DNA of 64,000 nucleotides from Yponomeuta sedellus (lineage: Eukaryota > Arthropoda > Insecta > Lepidoptera > Yponomeutidae), in assembly GCA_934045075.1 (NCBI GenBank), contig OW203723.1, positions 4,046,577 to 4,110,576 on the forward strand, read 5' to 3'. Shown one piece after another: positions 9,839 to 19,640 of this stretch. The notes under the pieces are model-generated. The model ran no database searches. It was not told the origin of the DNA and saw only the letters and a list, made by a program, of their open reading frames with translations. A program made the position numbers and the translations under genes. Position 1 is the first letter of the stretch. The number at the start of each line of letters is the position of its first letter.

Positions 9839-9873
9839 AAGACCGCGACCACGACACTTATCTTCATCAGCAT
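9839..9873 (-). CDS. env: Predicted env leader exon (signal peptide part)
   Basis: On the minus strand an ATG at 9873 (or in frame at 9867) starts a short run with one Lys followed by Ile, Ser and repeated Val/Ala. It ends at a consensus donor CTT|GTGAGT (GT at 9838-9837). The exon end leaves two bases over, matching the phase needed by the acceptor at 4585. Splicing would remove gag-pol and place a signal peptide on Env, as in known errantivirus subgenomic mRNAs. This is inference from phase and signals, not from a transcript. Confidence 0.6.
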
Positions 9874-10335
9874 GCTCCAAACACGACGCGGAGAAGTCGG
9901 CTGATACGGCACAGCGGGTTGCTTGAAGACAGGCGAACTGGAATGGCAGCAGATGGACCAGAGATGGCGGCAGGTAGGTTGGAGATGACGGCACGTAGAT
10001 TGGAGACGACGGCGAGGGGTCAAACTGATGGTGACCCTGAAGACGCGGTGGCACTTGTAGTTGCTGGCGCTCTTGTTGGCGCAAGCAGATGTAGGACTCG
10101 GTGTACACGTAGACGACCAACCGAGCTCTTAGTGGCCTCGGTGGATGATGATGTAGAAGATACAGTGATTTAGGAATAGCAGATTCAGCGAAGAGTTTGA
10201 CGAGGTGGGAATTGGTACAGAGTTCACCCCGGAGACACAGGTTTTTCGGCACGCACTGGTTTTCACACACACACTGTTTTGCAGTTTTTGACGCGATTCT
10301 GAGATCCTGGGCTTACAGATACGGTAATTTGCCAG

Positions 10336-10354
10336 GATCCCACTTCTGACACCA
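10336..10354 (-). promoter_or_regulatory. tRNA primer-binding site
   Basis: One base inside the 5' LTR the minus strand reads TGGTGTCAGAAGTGGGATC, complementary to a tRNA 3' end terminating in CCA. From memory it resembles an insect tRNA-Leu end, not the tRNA-Lys primer of gypsy; the tRNA identity is uncertain. Confidence 0.75.
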
Positions 10355-10355
10355 C

Positions 10356-10633
10356 TATTACGAGTGGGTTCGAGAGTTAGTTTTTAAAAAACAAATTTTT
10401 AATACACGTAAATATTTATTGGAAATAATAGAGATACAATACGCGCGCGATGCGTCCTCTGGGACTAGCAAAACCGGTCTGATCAGCAACCGACTGAAAG
10501 TACTGGGCAGCGCTCACATTGACGTCATACACGTGGACCATCGGTCCCACGGTTCATGAAATTGGAAGACGTTCACATGCTGACTGTTGTAGCTTTACCC
10601 AGCACTATCACCGTGTGAATAGGGGTTGTAACA
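10356..10633 (-). repeat. 5' LTR of the errantivirus
   Basis: 278 bp, identical by eye to 2323-2600. AATAAA is at the complement of 10415-10420. Flanked on the right by the GAAC duplication (10634-10637). Confidence 0.92.
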
Positions 10634-10637
10634 GAAC

Positions 10638-11257
10638 GTTCAACCCCGCGCTGGGGCGAGTTGTTCCATGTGTGGGGCAAATTGTGCCGCTTGGATAATA
10701 GAAATCAAATATGAAAATAATATAGGTTTGTTTTGAATAAAACAGCCATTTTTAAAGTAACATTTAGTGTGTTTTATTGTAATGCTATAAACTACAAAGA
10801 AATCAACAACAAAACATTACTAGTTACATCTAGATAAACATTTGGCACACGTTAACTAAAATTTTGATCGATTAGCTTATAAATCTCACTACCTACATGT
10901 TTAATAATAATTTAGGATACAAAAATTCTCAATGGAACGGATCCTCAAGGATCGGATCTTTTATACCTAAAAAATATTGGCATTTTCATAACAAAACCTA
11001 AAAAAAAACATAATTAACATCTTTGAGATTAATGTTTCTTTTAAACTATAATAGATATTCATCAAGTTAAAAATCTAATCAGACACATAACTTCACTTTT
11101 TTAACTAAATAATACAACTGGTAACCTCTAGACCAACGTTTTATTAATGAGTGTAATGACAAGTGAGACCACAACTTCAAAAAAATATTTTAGTGGAATT
11201 ACAATGAAGACCAATCATCAGTCTTGTTTAAACAGTCATAATTAACATTGACAACTT
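10638..11257. other. Non-coding part of the interrupted DNA transposon
   Basis: AT-rich sequence between the errantivirus and the candidate terminal exon of the host transposon. No further frame is recognisable. Confidence 0.4.
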
Positions 11258-11416
11258 TTATTCTAATTCATCATTAAATTCTTCATCTGACTCATAATTG
11301 GGACACACATAAGTAATATCAGCTTCATTTATACGTAAGTTGTTCCGGGGAACAACCAGCCCCTTTAGGAGGGAACTTTTAGCCCCAAATTTGGTTTTTG
11401 TATAAAAATTGTCATA
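11258..11416 (-). pseudogene. Possible terminal exon of the host transposon's protein
   Basis: On the minus strand a T-rich tract ending in TAG at 11419-11417 precedes 53 open codons. They end in an acidic tail (YESDEEFNDELE) and TAA at 11260-11258. It may be the last coding exon of the transposase of the element bounded by 2132/11754. No catalytic motif is visible, so the assignment is tentative. Confidence 0.3.
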
Positions 11417-12195
11417 CTAGCAAATTGGCAAAATCAATTGAAAAAACGTTCATACAATAAGATACCTAACGAATGCCACTCTAAAATAGGAAATATACAC
11501 CTAAATTGGTCAATAATAAATAAAAATAGACCAAAAAGATTAAATACGAAAAAATGTACTCACGTGGTGTTTTAATAACACGGTGTATACAGCCGCTCGT
11601 CCGCCGCCGCCGTCGTAGCCACTAAGATGACCGCCAGCGCGGCGCGTACCTGATGCTTAAACGAGGCACTTCACGTGTATTGATATCTCTTTCCTTTAAA
11701 AAGTTATAACCGTCGGAACAACTTACCCCGGGAACTTTCAGCCCCGGCTTCCCCTAGAACCGATCTCAAGATCTTTGTATATAGCGCTTGATCAACCAAA
11801 TACTTGAATCGTCAGAATCCAGGTTTCGTCGTGCAGGTTCCCAGTAGCAGTGCTGTCATGGTCGATGTCAAGATCAACAAGTCAGACCTTTGAATCCGGC
11901 AATTCCACAAAGCCTTCAACGCTGAATAGCGCCTATTGACATCAACCACTGACGGCCCGCATGTCAATGAAAGGATATCAGTTTTGATAGCTTCATCTTC
12001 CAAAGACAGTTCCGTATCTACGCGCGACGTCAATTTCCTCACATTACGTTACAATTGAATGCGTTATAACTAGTTTCTTTGGTTTTTTATAGGTAAAGCC
12101 ACTGCAGGGCACAGGCCGTCTTTTATGGTGCTCCCACATTGCCGTTAGAAAATGTTTGTAAACATTTTCTAACATAAAAACATTTACTACTATAG
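11417..12195. other. Stretch without recognised genes
   Basis: It contains the right end of the inverted-repeat transposon (to 11754) and a short CG-rich patch near 11580-11650. The remainder, 11755-12195, shows no recognised repeat or gene. Confidence 0.4.
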
Positions 12196-12426
12196 AAGCG
12201 CTCGTGGCCCAGTGGAACCGAATGATTGGAATCAATCAAGGGTTAAGCAACAACAGGCGCGGTCAGGTGCTGGATGGATGACCATCCTGGGACGATTGTA
12301 TGGCCTGCCACTGCCATGCAATCGTCCACCCGGACTTGTACCCCGTGGTGGAGTATGGCCTGACCTTATTGCGATGCAGGAAAAGACCCGTGCCCCAGCA
12401 GTGGAGACGTACAAAGGGTTGATATC
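12196..12426 (+). mobile_element. 5S-derived SINE copy, internally deleted
   Basis: Family head with 5S-like GGTTAAGCAACAAC and GGATGGATGACC, then directly the 3' part (ACCCGGACTTGTACCCCG ... AAGGGTTGATATC). About 130 bp of the middle is missing relative to the copy at 16849-17215. Confidence 0.75.
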
Positions 12427-12689
12427 ACAGTACAATCTATACATCATAAACACATTATTACAATAACTATATTATGTACTTATGCCCGGTTTGCGCCACT
12501 CCATTAAAGCTGCATTTAAGTAAATTTCTTCATATGATACAAGTTACATTTAATTGGTAACATTTCAGACGTGGTGTGCAAAAGTCGGGTATATGCGTCC
12601 AAAATGTCCGTCATTGTCCGTGACCACTCAGTGCATATAGACTCAGCGACGACATATACATTTTCAACCATTAGCATGATAGAATATAT

Positions 12690-12890
12690 AACGCAGCGGT
12701 AGAACCCCAGCCCCACATTCAGCAGGTCGTCGGTTTGAATTCCCGCGTGTGCTAATGACTTTGTTTTCCAAGTTACGTACATTTGTGAAGTTTGAGTAGC
12801 AATGTCACTCGCTAACTGTGAAGGAACACATTGTGAGAAAATATCACTATCTGAGGCACATGCCTCAACGCTTACTACGAACATTGGCCC
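12690..12890 (+). mobile_element. tRNA-like SINE (N family), diverged
   Basis: CAGCGGTAGAACC, a degenerate B-box (GGTTTGAATTCC) and the body AATGACTTTGTTTTCCAAGT match the fuller copy at 40834-41100. Confidence 0.65.
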
Positions 12891-13039
12891 TATGAGGCTA
12901 GTAGGTACAATTATTATTATTAATGTAATTCTTTATTGCACTAACTACCTACTTGAGTAACTGTACAAGGGCGTGCTTAATGCAAGAAGCATTCTCCTCC
13001 AGCAAATCTTTGGTGTTAAAGAGTTAGTATAATAACTTT

Positions 13040-13265
13040 CTTAACTAAGCATGTATGACGGCCTCGTAAAACCGTAGGTTTTGGGTTCGATCCCCGGCCG
13101 GGGGAAACGAGGAAACGAACTTTTCTAGTTTGTCTCGGGTCTTGCGTGTTATCTATGTATTTATTGTATCTATTGTCGGGTTAGCACCTATAACACAAGT
13201 CATTTAGTTGTACTTAGTATAGGGCTAACGAGATCTGTGTAATATGTCCATGAATATTAATTTAT
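13040..13265 (+). mobile_element. tRNA-like SINE (C family), 5' truncated
   Basis: B-box GGGTTCGATCCCCGGCCGGG, then TTTTCTAGTTTGTCTCGGGT and CTAACGAGATCTGTGTAATA, shared with 58915-59160 and, inverted, 44690-44935. Confidence 0.75.
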
Positions 13266-14279
13266 TTATTCATTTATTATTTATATGTATTCATACATAT
13301 TTGAAAGTTTGTACATCTTCTTCCTTCTCCAATGTATTGGTCCAATCCATCCAAAGGTTGTGTGAAAGATATCACGTGATCACGTAGTGATAAGGCCGCC
13401 GTCTGTACTCTTTGTTTAAGAAGTATCTGTGTAATTTTCTTTTTATGTACAATAAGGTGTTCTCTATCTATCTCTCTAAGTGCGGAAAATCTCAGGCCTA
13501 ACTTGAAATAACAAACAAATATATTATATACATATTATATATATAATTACACATTATTATATATTCTTTATTCAGTCAGTGTTTCGTAAACCGTGCTGAT
13601 TTACAACTTAATTTTTTCCTTTGTCCATAATGGACATCTCTATGTTAATTTATTTTTATTAAGTTATGGATCAGGTTTAGAAGAAATAATGTATTTCTTC
13701 TATACTTTAAGTAAAAAAACTGTTAGTATCCTAAATGTGGAGAAAAAAATAATAACTAAACGCGAGAGGAAATGCCGGCATCGTACAAGTCCTTAATAAT
13801 AATAATATTTATTTCCAGAACAAGTCCAATACATTTCAAACTTAACGTAAATTTCATTTAACAATTAACAGTTGCATGGTAGTGCCGCCAGGTCGCATGA
13901 AGAGGACTTTCTGGCCATAACCATTCCCACTCAAAGCAGTATGATAAACCCGCCCAAATCCACATGTAATTGTGTTGCTAAGCCAAAATAATCCATCACC
14001 CTTCCAGGCGTAACTCAGACGTTTCACTGGCAAACTAAACAGCCGTGTTAGTTTACTTACACGAGATAAGGGCCTTCGAAACTGTAGGTACTTAGGTACC
14101 TAATGTGTTTGTCAGTGAACGTAGTGTTAGGTACTTGTTAGTTTAGTCGAATGTAAATAAGTTCGTAATTAGTTACAGATACCTATGTGTGTAAACATGT
14201 ACTCAATACTATGCTATCCTAAAGATAGAGAGAAGATTTACTGTGATTAACAATTACATAAGAAATCATGTTTGATTGT
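13266..14279. other. About 1 kb with no recognised feature
   Basis: AT-rich, short frames only. No repeat family that I could match elsewhere in the window. Confidence 0.4.
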
Positions 14280-14510
14280 ATCGTTATCAAACCTTGTATG
14301 TCCCCACTGCTGGGGCACGGGTCTCTTCCTGCGTCGCAGGAAGGCTAGGCCATACTCCACCACGGGGGCCAAGTCCGGGTTGGTGGAGGATTGTAAGACA
14401 GTGGCGAGCCTTACTGTCAGAAGTTATCAAGCCGCCCATAAGGCCTCTGACATGGCTTAACGACTGCCATTATATGACAGCCGGTACCAACAGCTTAACG
14501 TGCCTTACAT
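14280..14510 (-). mobile_element. 5S-derived SINE copy, 5' truncated
   Basis: Inverted family sequence beginning ACCTTGTATGTCCCCACTGC and continuing to the GCCGGTACCAACAGCTTAAC region. The 5S-like head is missing. Confidence 0.75.
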
Positions 14511-14614
14511 TAATACGTGCAAACTACTGAATTCCGCCAAAAATCCCACAAGCACCATGCGGTTAGTTAATGCACTGCCCTCCTCAGGCTCACAAGACTT
14601 TTGAGCCTAAGGAT

Positions 14615-15399
14615 CAGGGATGTAACGGAGGTAGTTTTATCGGAACCGAAGGCGGAGTCGGAGTTTTTAAATTTGCTATATCGGAGTCGTAATCGGAGAC
14701 GGAACCAGAGTCGTAGGCGGGGTCAGAAGTGGTGGCATGAGAGAGAATTTTTATTTAAGGACAAATAAAGCATTATTTATTAAAAACCTATTTAGAGGCT
14801 AAAAATTCCACCCATGCCGGGATTCGGACCCGTGACCTCTGGCTATTCGTGCCAAATTGTCCTTAGCACGGGTTAGTGCATTAAAAATAAAAATAGTATA
14901 AAACATTATTTAGTCAATTTTTTTTTTCATTTCAATTTTCAAATAAAACACAAACATTGAAAGAAATGGCATATTTCCAAATAAACAAAAAACTAAAATA
15001 AATGAAGTAGTTCCAAATACAACTTGATTTAGGTTTCATTGTCCAACACAAAAACAGATCACTTTTATTAATAATAAGCCACAAAAATCAAAACGAATAT
15101 CTATAACCTATGAACGTGTCGTGTGCGTAACAAATTAACAACAAGTGAAAAAATAATTGACGATAGAGTGCACAGTGCACGTAGTGGGAGTCGGGGGGAT
15201 TGCCCGCGCGACATGTATGAACCTGTTCATAACAGTCGACACAGGCCGCCGCGCCGTGCACCGCCGCTATGTTATGCTTCGACCAACGATTAAAACCTTC
15301 GATTTAAAAGTGTCGGAGCCGAGGTCGGAACCGAAGGTGTAATAATAATCGGAAGTTCAGACTTAACGGAATCGGAGTCGAAGCTCCGTAACATCCCTG
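14615..15399. mobile_element. hAT-type non-autonomous transposon with nested SINE
   Basis: Terminal inverted repeats CAGGGATGTAACGGA / TCCGTAACATCCCTG are flanked by a perfect 8-bp duplication CTAAGGAT (14607-14614 and 15400-15407), the hallmark of hAT elements. The interior is full of degenerate GGAGTCGGAG-type subrepeats and carries no transposase. A T1 SINE is nested at 14780-14903. Confidence 0.85.
14780..14903 (-). mobile_element. T1 tRNA-like SINE, internally deleted, nested in hAT element
   Basis: Begins AAAAACCTATTTAGAGGC and ends in the T1 head complement (TTAGCACGGGTTAGTGCA). The D-arm half of the tRNA core is missing. It is flanked by a 9-bp duplication CATTATTTA (14771-14779, 14904-14912). 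Confidence 0.8.
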
Positions 15400-15644
15400 C
15401 TAAGGATGCCTCGTGTTAGCGGCGAAACGCGTCGCGCATTTTTTCACGCAAGTATTGGTGTCGGTGGTGGGGAATTTTTGGCGGAATTTAGCAAAGTATT
15501 TTTCACATATTAATGCTATTATGGATTTTCGCAAAGTGACACCCTTTCCACGGAAAGAAGTACAGAAAAATACTTATTGAAATAAAGCTGACACACTTCA
15601 TCGGTAGCGACAAGATAAAACCGAAAGTTTGTAGTAGTATCTTA

Positions 15645-15900
15645 TTATAAGCATCATCATCATTAGGCTATGCCTACTAAGTCTAATGAGCGCCTTAGCA
15701 CTCTGTCTTCAGCTTGCCACATCCAGCATCTGCCGGCAGTTTTTGCAGATCGTCATCCTACCTGATCGGAGGGCGTCCTACACTAAGTTTGCCGAGTCGT
15801 AGTCTCCACTCAAGAACATATGACAGGGCGCTATGGCGATCCTTAGAGTAGGGCTATGTCCAGCAGTGGACTAACATAGACTGAAGAAGAAGCAGAAGAA
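15645..15900. repeat. LINE 3'-tail repeat, partly inverted
   Basis: Contains CATCTGCCGGCAGTTTTTGC and GATCGGAGGGCGTCCTACAC followed by the opposite-orientation tail GGGCTATGTCCAGCAGTGGA. Shared with 51895-51990 and 63565-63745. Confidence 0.6.
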
Positions 15901-16044
15901 GTGGCATTTAATTTTCTTTGTTGTGTATATTACATATTAATTACTTAGTTCATTGTGCATGTGCATGCTTAAACATATTTGTATATCTACATTTGTATTT
16001 GTTTTAGTGGAACATATACTGTAAAATCTTTATTGCACGTAAGG

Positions 16045-16215
16045 CATGCATATCAGAGGCCTTATGGGCTGCTTGATAAATTCTGACAGTAAGGCCCGCC
16101 ACTGTCTTACAATCCTTCACAAACCCGGACTTGGCCCCGTGGTGGAGTATGGCCTAACCTTCCTACGATGCAGGAAGAGACCCGTGTCCCAGCAGTTGGT
16201 ACATTCAAGGGTTGC
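16045..16215 (+). mobile_element. 5S-derived SINE 3' fragment
   Basis: Runs from TCAGAGGCCTTATGGGCTGC to CAAGGGTTGCTATCGA. The 5S-like head is absent. Confidence 0.75.
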
Positions 16216-16838
16216 TATCGACCTTTATTGCAAACATACCTATGCTCACAAATAAATATATTGATTGATTGACTATTACTAATTAAATTAACAGTATTTA
16301 CATATTAATATATTTACACATTAATATATTTACAGAATATCGACTCATCACTCATCAGACGACTCAAGAGCTGGTACTTACCTCGGCCAGTGCATCAGGC
16401 TGGCCATTCAGAGGGGGGGAATGCAGTCAGCGTCTTGGGAAATCTCCATAACGGCAGCGGTCCAGACTTTTTTGTATAAAACCTATTTTGTAAATATATT
16501 ATTGTTTTCTTCTTTGGTTCCTTTACTCCTCCGTGGAAATACTACAATACGGTCCGAAGGCGGCGGCTTTACATTGTACATTGACATTCAGCAAACAGAA
16601 TGTAAATTCTTTACGTTGAAATAAATTGATTTGAATTGAATTGAACTGAGTTTGGGACTGACACAAGGACTTTCCATTTAAGTCTGTTCATGCCTAGTAG
16701 CTCAAGCCAAGTTTTTCCAACGATTTAAATCTTTGGTTTTTCCCTTTTCCTTCGTCTCAGGGAGAACGGATCTCTTATTAATGTATCAATATGTGAAAAA
16801 ACGTCAACTTAATTGGTAGGTAATAGTTGTTATTAAGT
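16216..16838. other. No gene; short repeat fragment near 16500-16620
   Basis: AT-rich sequence. The segment with CGAAGGCGGCGGCTTTACAT and TTGACATTCAGCAAACAGAA recurs near 35885-35955; nothing else is recognised. Confidence 0.4.
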
Positions 16839-16848
16839 ACCTATATAT

Positions 16849-17215
16849 TGAAGCGCTCGAGGCCTAGGCGAACCGAGTGATTGGAATCAATCACTTGGTT
16901 AAGCAACAACAGGCGCGGTCAGGTACAGGATGGGTGAGAGTCCCGTGACTACCGCTAGTGGCATTTTTCCGAGCGCTTCCGTGCTTCGCAAGGCACGTAA
17001 AGCCGTTGGTGCCGGCTGTCATATAATGGCAGTCGTTAAGCCATGTCAGAGGCCTTATGGGCGGCTTGATAACTTCTGACAGTAAGGCCCGCCACTGTCT
17101 TACAATCCTCCACCAACCCGGACTTGGCCCCCGTGGTGGAGTATGGCCTAACCTTCCTGCGATGCAGGAAGAGACCCGTGCCCCAGCAGTGGGGACATAC
17201 AAGGGTTGATAACGA
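16849..17215 (+). mobile_element. Full-length 5S rRNA-derived SINE with target duplication
   Basis: The best complete copy, 367 bp, starting TGAAGCGCTCGAGGCC and ending AAGGGTTGATAACGA. It is flanked by a 10-bp duplication ACCTATATAT (16839-16848, 17216-17225). The first third carries 5S internal-promoter-like blocks in the right order (GTTAAGCAAC, GGCGCGGTCAGG, GGATGGGTGA). The body is not 5S and is unique to the family. I count about 17 full or partial copies in the window. Confidence 0.88.
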
Positions 17216-17236
17216 ACCTATATATAGTAAATATAG

Positions 17237-17302
17237 AAGACCTGCGGCCTTAACATAATTATGATAACGTCGGGGTCACCATATGTTAAGGCCACAGGTC
17301 TT
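17237..17302 (+). ncRNA. Hairpin of pre-miRNA-like geometry (candidate only)
   Basis: Arms 17237-17257 and 17282-17302 pair over 21 positions with one C-A mismatch, with a 24-nt loop; T-rich sequence follows the 3' arm. It lies beside a SINE in non-coding DNA, so it may equally be a foldback relic. No expression evidence. Confidence 0.3.
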
Positions 17303-17582
17303 TTTGTTGATTATAATGAAATGCAAAAATTTCCTACTTTGGCTTTAATTAGCAAATAAAGTATAATTATATCGAATTCAATTGCGAGTCTTTACAAACA
17401 CCAGTTATTTTCTCAAAAGTCTGTCTCGTTGAGACTTTATTTTTAATTTAGCACTTCCAGCAACCCAAGTAGTTCCCGTTCATGCAGGCGTTAACATCAC
17501 TAATGATTTCTCATATTAGGTATGTGTTTCAAAATTGTATGATAGCATAAATTAAGAGCTTTTTACTTTTTTTTTTATTTAC

Positions 17583-17755
17583 TCGTTAATAGTTCCACTG
17601 CAGGGCACCAGAGCATGGGCTTAATTACCACGCGTCCCAACCGCGGATTATAAATTTCATGCGCTGAAGTATTTGAACACCACGGAGACTCAGGTTTATT
17701 CACGGTGTTTTCCTTCAACGTTAACGAGTGGTATTGCTCGTGACTGCTGTAGAAA
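17583..17755 (-). repeat. N-type SINE tail, inverted
   Basis: CCACTGCAGGGCACC ... GGTGTTTTCCTTCAACGTTA is the reverse of the common core GTGAAGGAAAACATCGTGAG. Confidence 0.65.
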
Positions 17756-18144
17756 TACCATACTATAGTTATCTACCATAAAGATGTTTCAACGTTTTAA
17801 GTTTTTTCCTCTGTGCTCTTTAGTTCTGTGCAATTAAAACTTAGTTTAAATTTCAGGGGTGGTTGGCCGCTAAAATAAACGGGAATGACAGTTTCATAAC
17901 ATATTTTTCTATCGCATAAAGTTATACTCCACCAGCTTCGTATTTGTCTTTCAACAGTCTCTCGTTTCAATCTGAAAACCATATTTTTCAAGCCAAAGTT
18001 TCGCTCGATTGACAGATCCGATTTCTCAACGTTTTGCTTACGACAAGAAGTCAGTTAAATACAGCTTCGGCAAGCAAGTTCGGTTGTTTGGCAGTTTGAT
18101 GGAATGGTAGGGAATGGCAAGATAGTGGAAATTAAAATAAAGTA
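17756..18144. other. No recognised feature
   Basis: Short AT-rich spacer; frames here are not supported by any motif. Confidence 0.4.
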
Positions 18145-18449
18145 CAGTCTGCTATCTTTTAGAATATACCTCGGCTACTATCGGATACAATCGGATATAT
18201 TCTTGTAATAGAAATATCGGAACTAATATGACACTTAATTAAATAAACTTAATAAGAAAAGTGTTTATATTATTTTTAATACACTAACCCGTGCTAAGGA
18301 CAATTAAAAAAAAATTTTTAGCCTCTTAATAGGTTTTTAAGAAAAGTGTTATACTTACATAGCAGGAAGTAGTATTACACTCGTGTGCTTTGGGCGAAAA
18401 CCGAAGCCTACTCTAGAGCCCGAGGTATATTCTAAAAGCTAACAGACTG
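18145..18449. mobile_element. MITE M1 with nested T1 SINE
   Basis: Terminal inverted repeats of about 30 bp (right end, read inverted: CAGTCTGTTAGCTTTTAGAA). A sister copy lies at 62967-63233. A deleted T1 SINE is nested at 18266-18338; the sister copy shows the empty site. Confidence 0.85.
18266..18338 (+). mobile_element. T1 SINE, heavily deleted, 12-bp target duplication
   Basis: T1 head (ACACTAACCCGTGCTAAGGA) joined through an A-run directly to the T1 tail (TTTTTAGCCTCTTAATAGG), with no tRNA core. Flanked by AAGAAAAGTGTT at 18254-18265 and 18339-18350. Confidence 0.85.
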
Positions 18450-18589
18450 CTTTATATCCATCTACATTCCTCTACAGCAGTGGTTCTTAACCCGTGGTCC
18501 GCGGACTACTGCTGGTCCCTGGAAACATTCTTCGCGGACCGCGAAGCCATTATTACGATATCAATATCGACTCGCACTCATTTAATAAT

Positions 18590-18890
18590 TACTCTTGTAT
18601 GTGCCAACTGCTGGGGCACGCTTCTCTTCCTGCTGAAGGTTAGGCCATATTCCACCACGGGGCCGGGTCGCTGGAGTGTGGCGGGCCTTACTGTCAGAAG
18701 TTATCAAGCCGCCCTTAGGGCCTCTGACATGGCTTAATGACTGCCATTACATGACAGCCGGCACCAACGGCCAAACGTGCTTTGCAAAGCACGGAAGCAC
18801 GCGGAAAAATGCCACTAGCGGTAGTCACGGGACCGTCACCCTTCCTGCACCGGACCGCGCCTGTTGTTGCTTAGCTCAAGGGATTAAAAT
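18590..18890 (-). mobile_element. 5S-derived SINE copy
   Basis: Inverted copy with internal deletions. It ends with the complement of the 5S-like boxes (GGTCACCCATCC-type, here GACCGTCACCCTTCC, and TTGTTGCTTAGCTC). Confidence 0.75.
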
Positions 18891-19640
18891 TATGTATGTA
18901 TAGTATTTTCTAAGGTTAACACGAGCAGTAGACATAATTAAAATTGTAAAAATGTAATAAACGAGCATAAATCCGTATAAAAACAGTTTTAATTATTATG
19001 TATGTATGTAAATATATTATTTTATGTATATTTATTTACATTGAGGTACCGTATATTACCCACAAACAAACCAACTAGGTGGTCGATGACGAGACAGAAA
19101 TTTGGTAATTGGTCCCTCATGATTGAAAGGCTAGACACCACTGCCCTGAGTCTTACCATATTATAAAAAAACAGGATATGCATACGTTATTTACTGCAGT
19201 AGTATTGAAGTATATGTATGGACGTGCGTATGAACCGCCACTGCGTTGGTGTGTTTCATCGACCTTAACTTTTGGAGTTATTATTCAGATTTCATGTACA
19301 GATTTTGGAAGAAATTTAAGCTAGCAAAAAGTAGTCTCACATTTTTTTTACAACGATAGATAATACATTTCACCCGTAAATCTTATGATGATACATAGTC
19401 AGTATTTACAGACTACGTGTACTAGGAGGGTTCCTTAAGCATTTTGCATAAAAACGTCATTTGGTTTTAATTTACGATAGGTACTTAAAAGTACCGAGCA
19501 AAATGTAAGTTATTGGTCTGTACGAAGTATCGGATACTATTGTTTCTTCATATTTTCCTTCATTGAGTTCCTGAATATATCTATTGACATGATCGTGGGG
19601 TGGTCAGTAATTGTAGTTTGATATTCTTTTTAATTCTATA
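18891..19640. other. No recognised feature
   Basis: About 750 bp of AT-rich sequence with no coding signal and no repeat I could match. Confidence 0.4.

Larger units (their letters stand above)
9763..10355 (-). other. Errantivirus leader (between 5' LTR and gag)
   Basis: 593 bp between the 5' LTR and the gag start. It contains the primer site, a short imperfect direct-repeat block at about 9945-10020, and a small open frame with ATGs at 9873 and 9867. This small frame runs into a GTGAGT donor at 9838. The leader probably carries packaging signals and the env signal-peptide exon; its longer ORFs have no recognised function. Confidence 0.6.
2323..10633 (-). mobile_element. Complete env-bearing Ty3/gypsy retroelement (errantivirus type)
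   Basis: An 8311-bp element on the minus strand with paired 278-bp LTRs, primer-binding site, leader, gag, pol, env and polypurine tract. The GAAC target duplication is intact. No stop or frameshift interrupts any of the three frames and the LTRs look identical by eye, so the insertion is young. The env protein carries the RxKR cleavage site and following glycine-rich segment shared by gypsy-type Env and baculovirus F proteins, which places it in the insect errantiviruses rather than env-less Ty3/gypsy families. It lies within an older inverted-repeat transposon, not in a gene. Confidence 0.93.
2132..11754. mobile_element. Inverted-repeat DNA transposon, split by the errantivirus
   Basis: The outer ends 2132-2155 and 11731-11754 are inverted repeats of each other (23 of 24 positions; core GCCGGGGCTGAAAGTTCC). 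Without the 8.3-kb retroelement and its 4-bp duplication the element would be about 1.3 kb. A possible terminal coding exon of its own protein lies at 11258-11416 on the minus strand. The superfamily is not assigned, and no clean target duplication could be read. Confidence 0.55.

Noticed and set aside
9800..10270. 156-codon minus-strand frame in the errantivirus leader
   Set aside because: No family motif; Pro/Ser/Cys-rich from repeats. Its phase at the donor (0) does not fit the env acceptor, whereas the smaller overlapping frame does.
12212..12466. Frames inside 5S-derived SINEs (also 14276, 16891, 20524, 39940, 49818, 61652)
   Set aside because: They recur with similar peptides only because the SINE body happens to be open. 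They lack codon conservation beyond the repeat itself.
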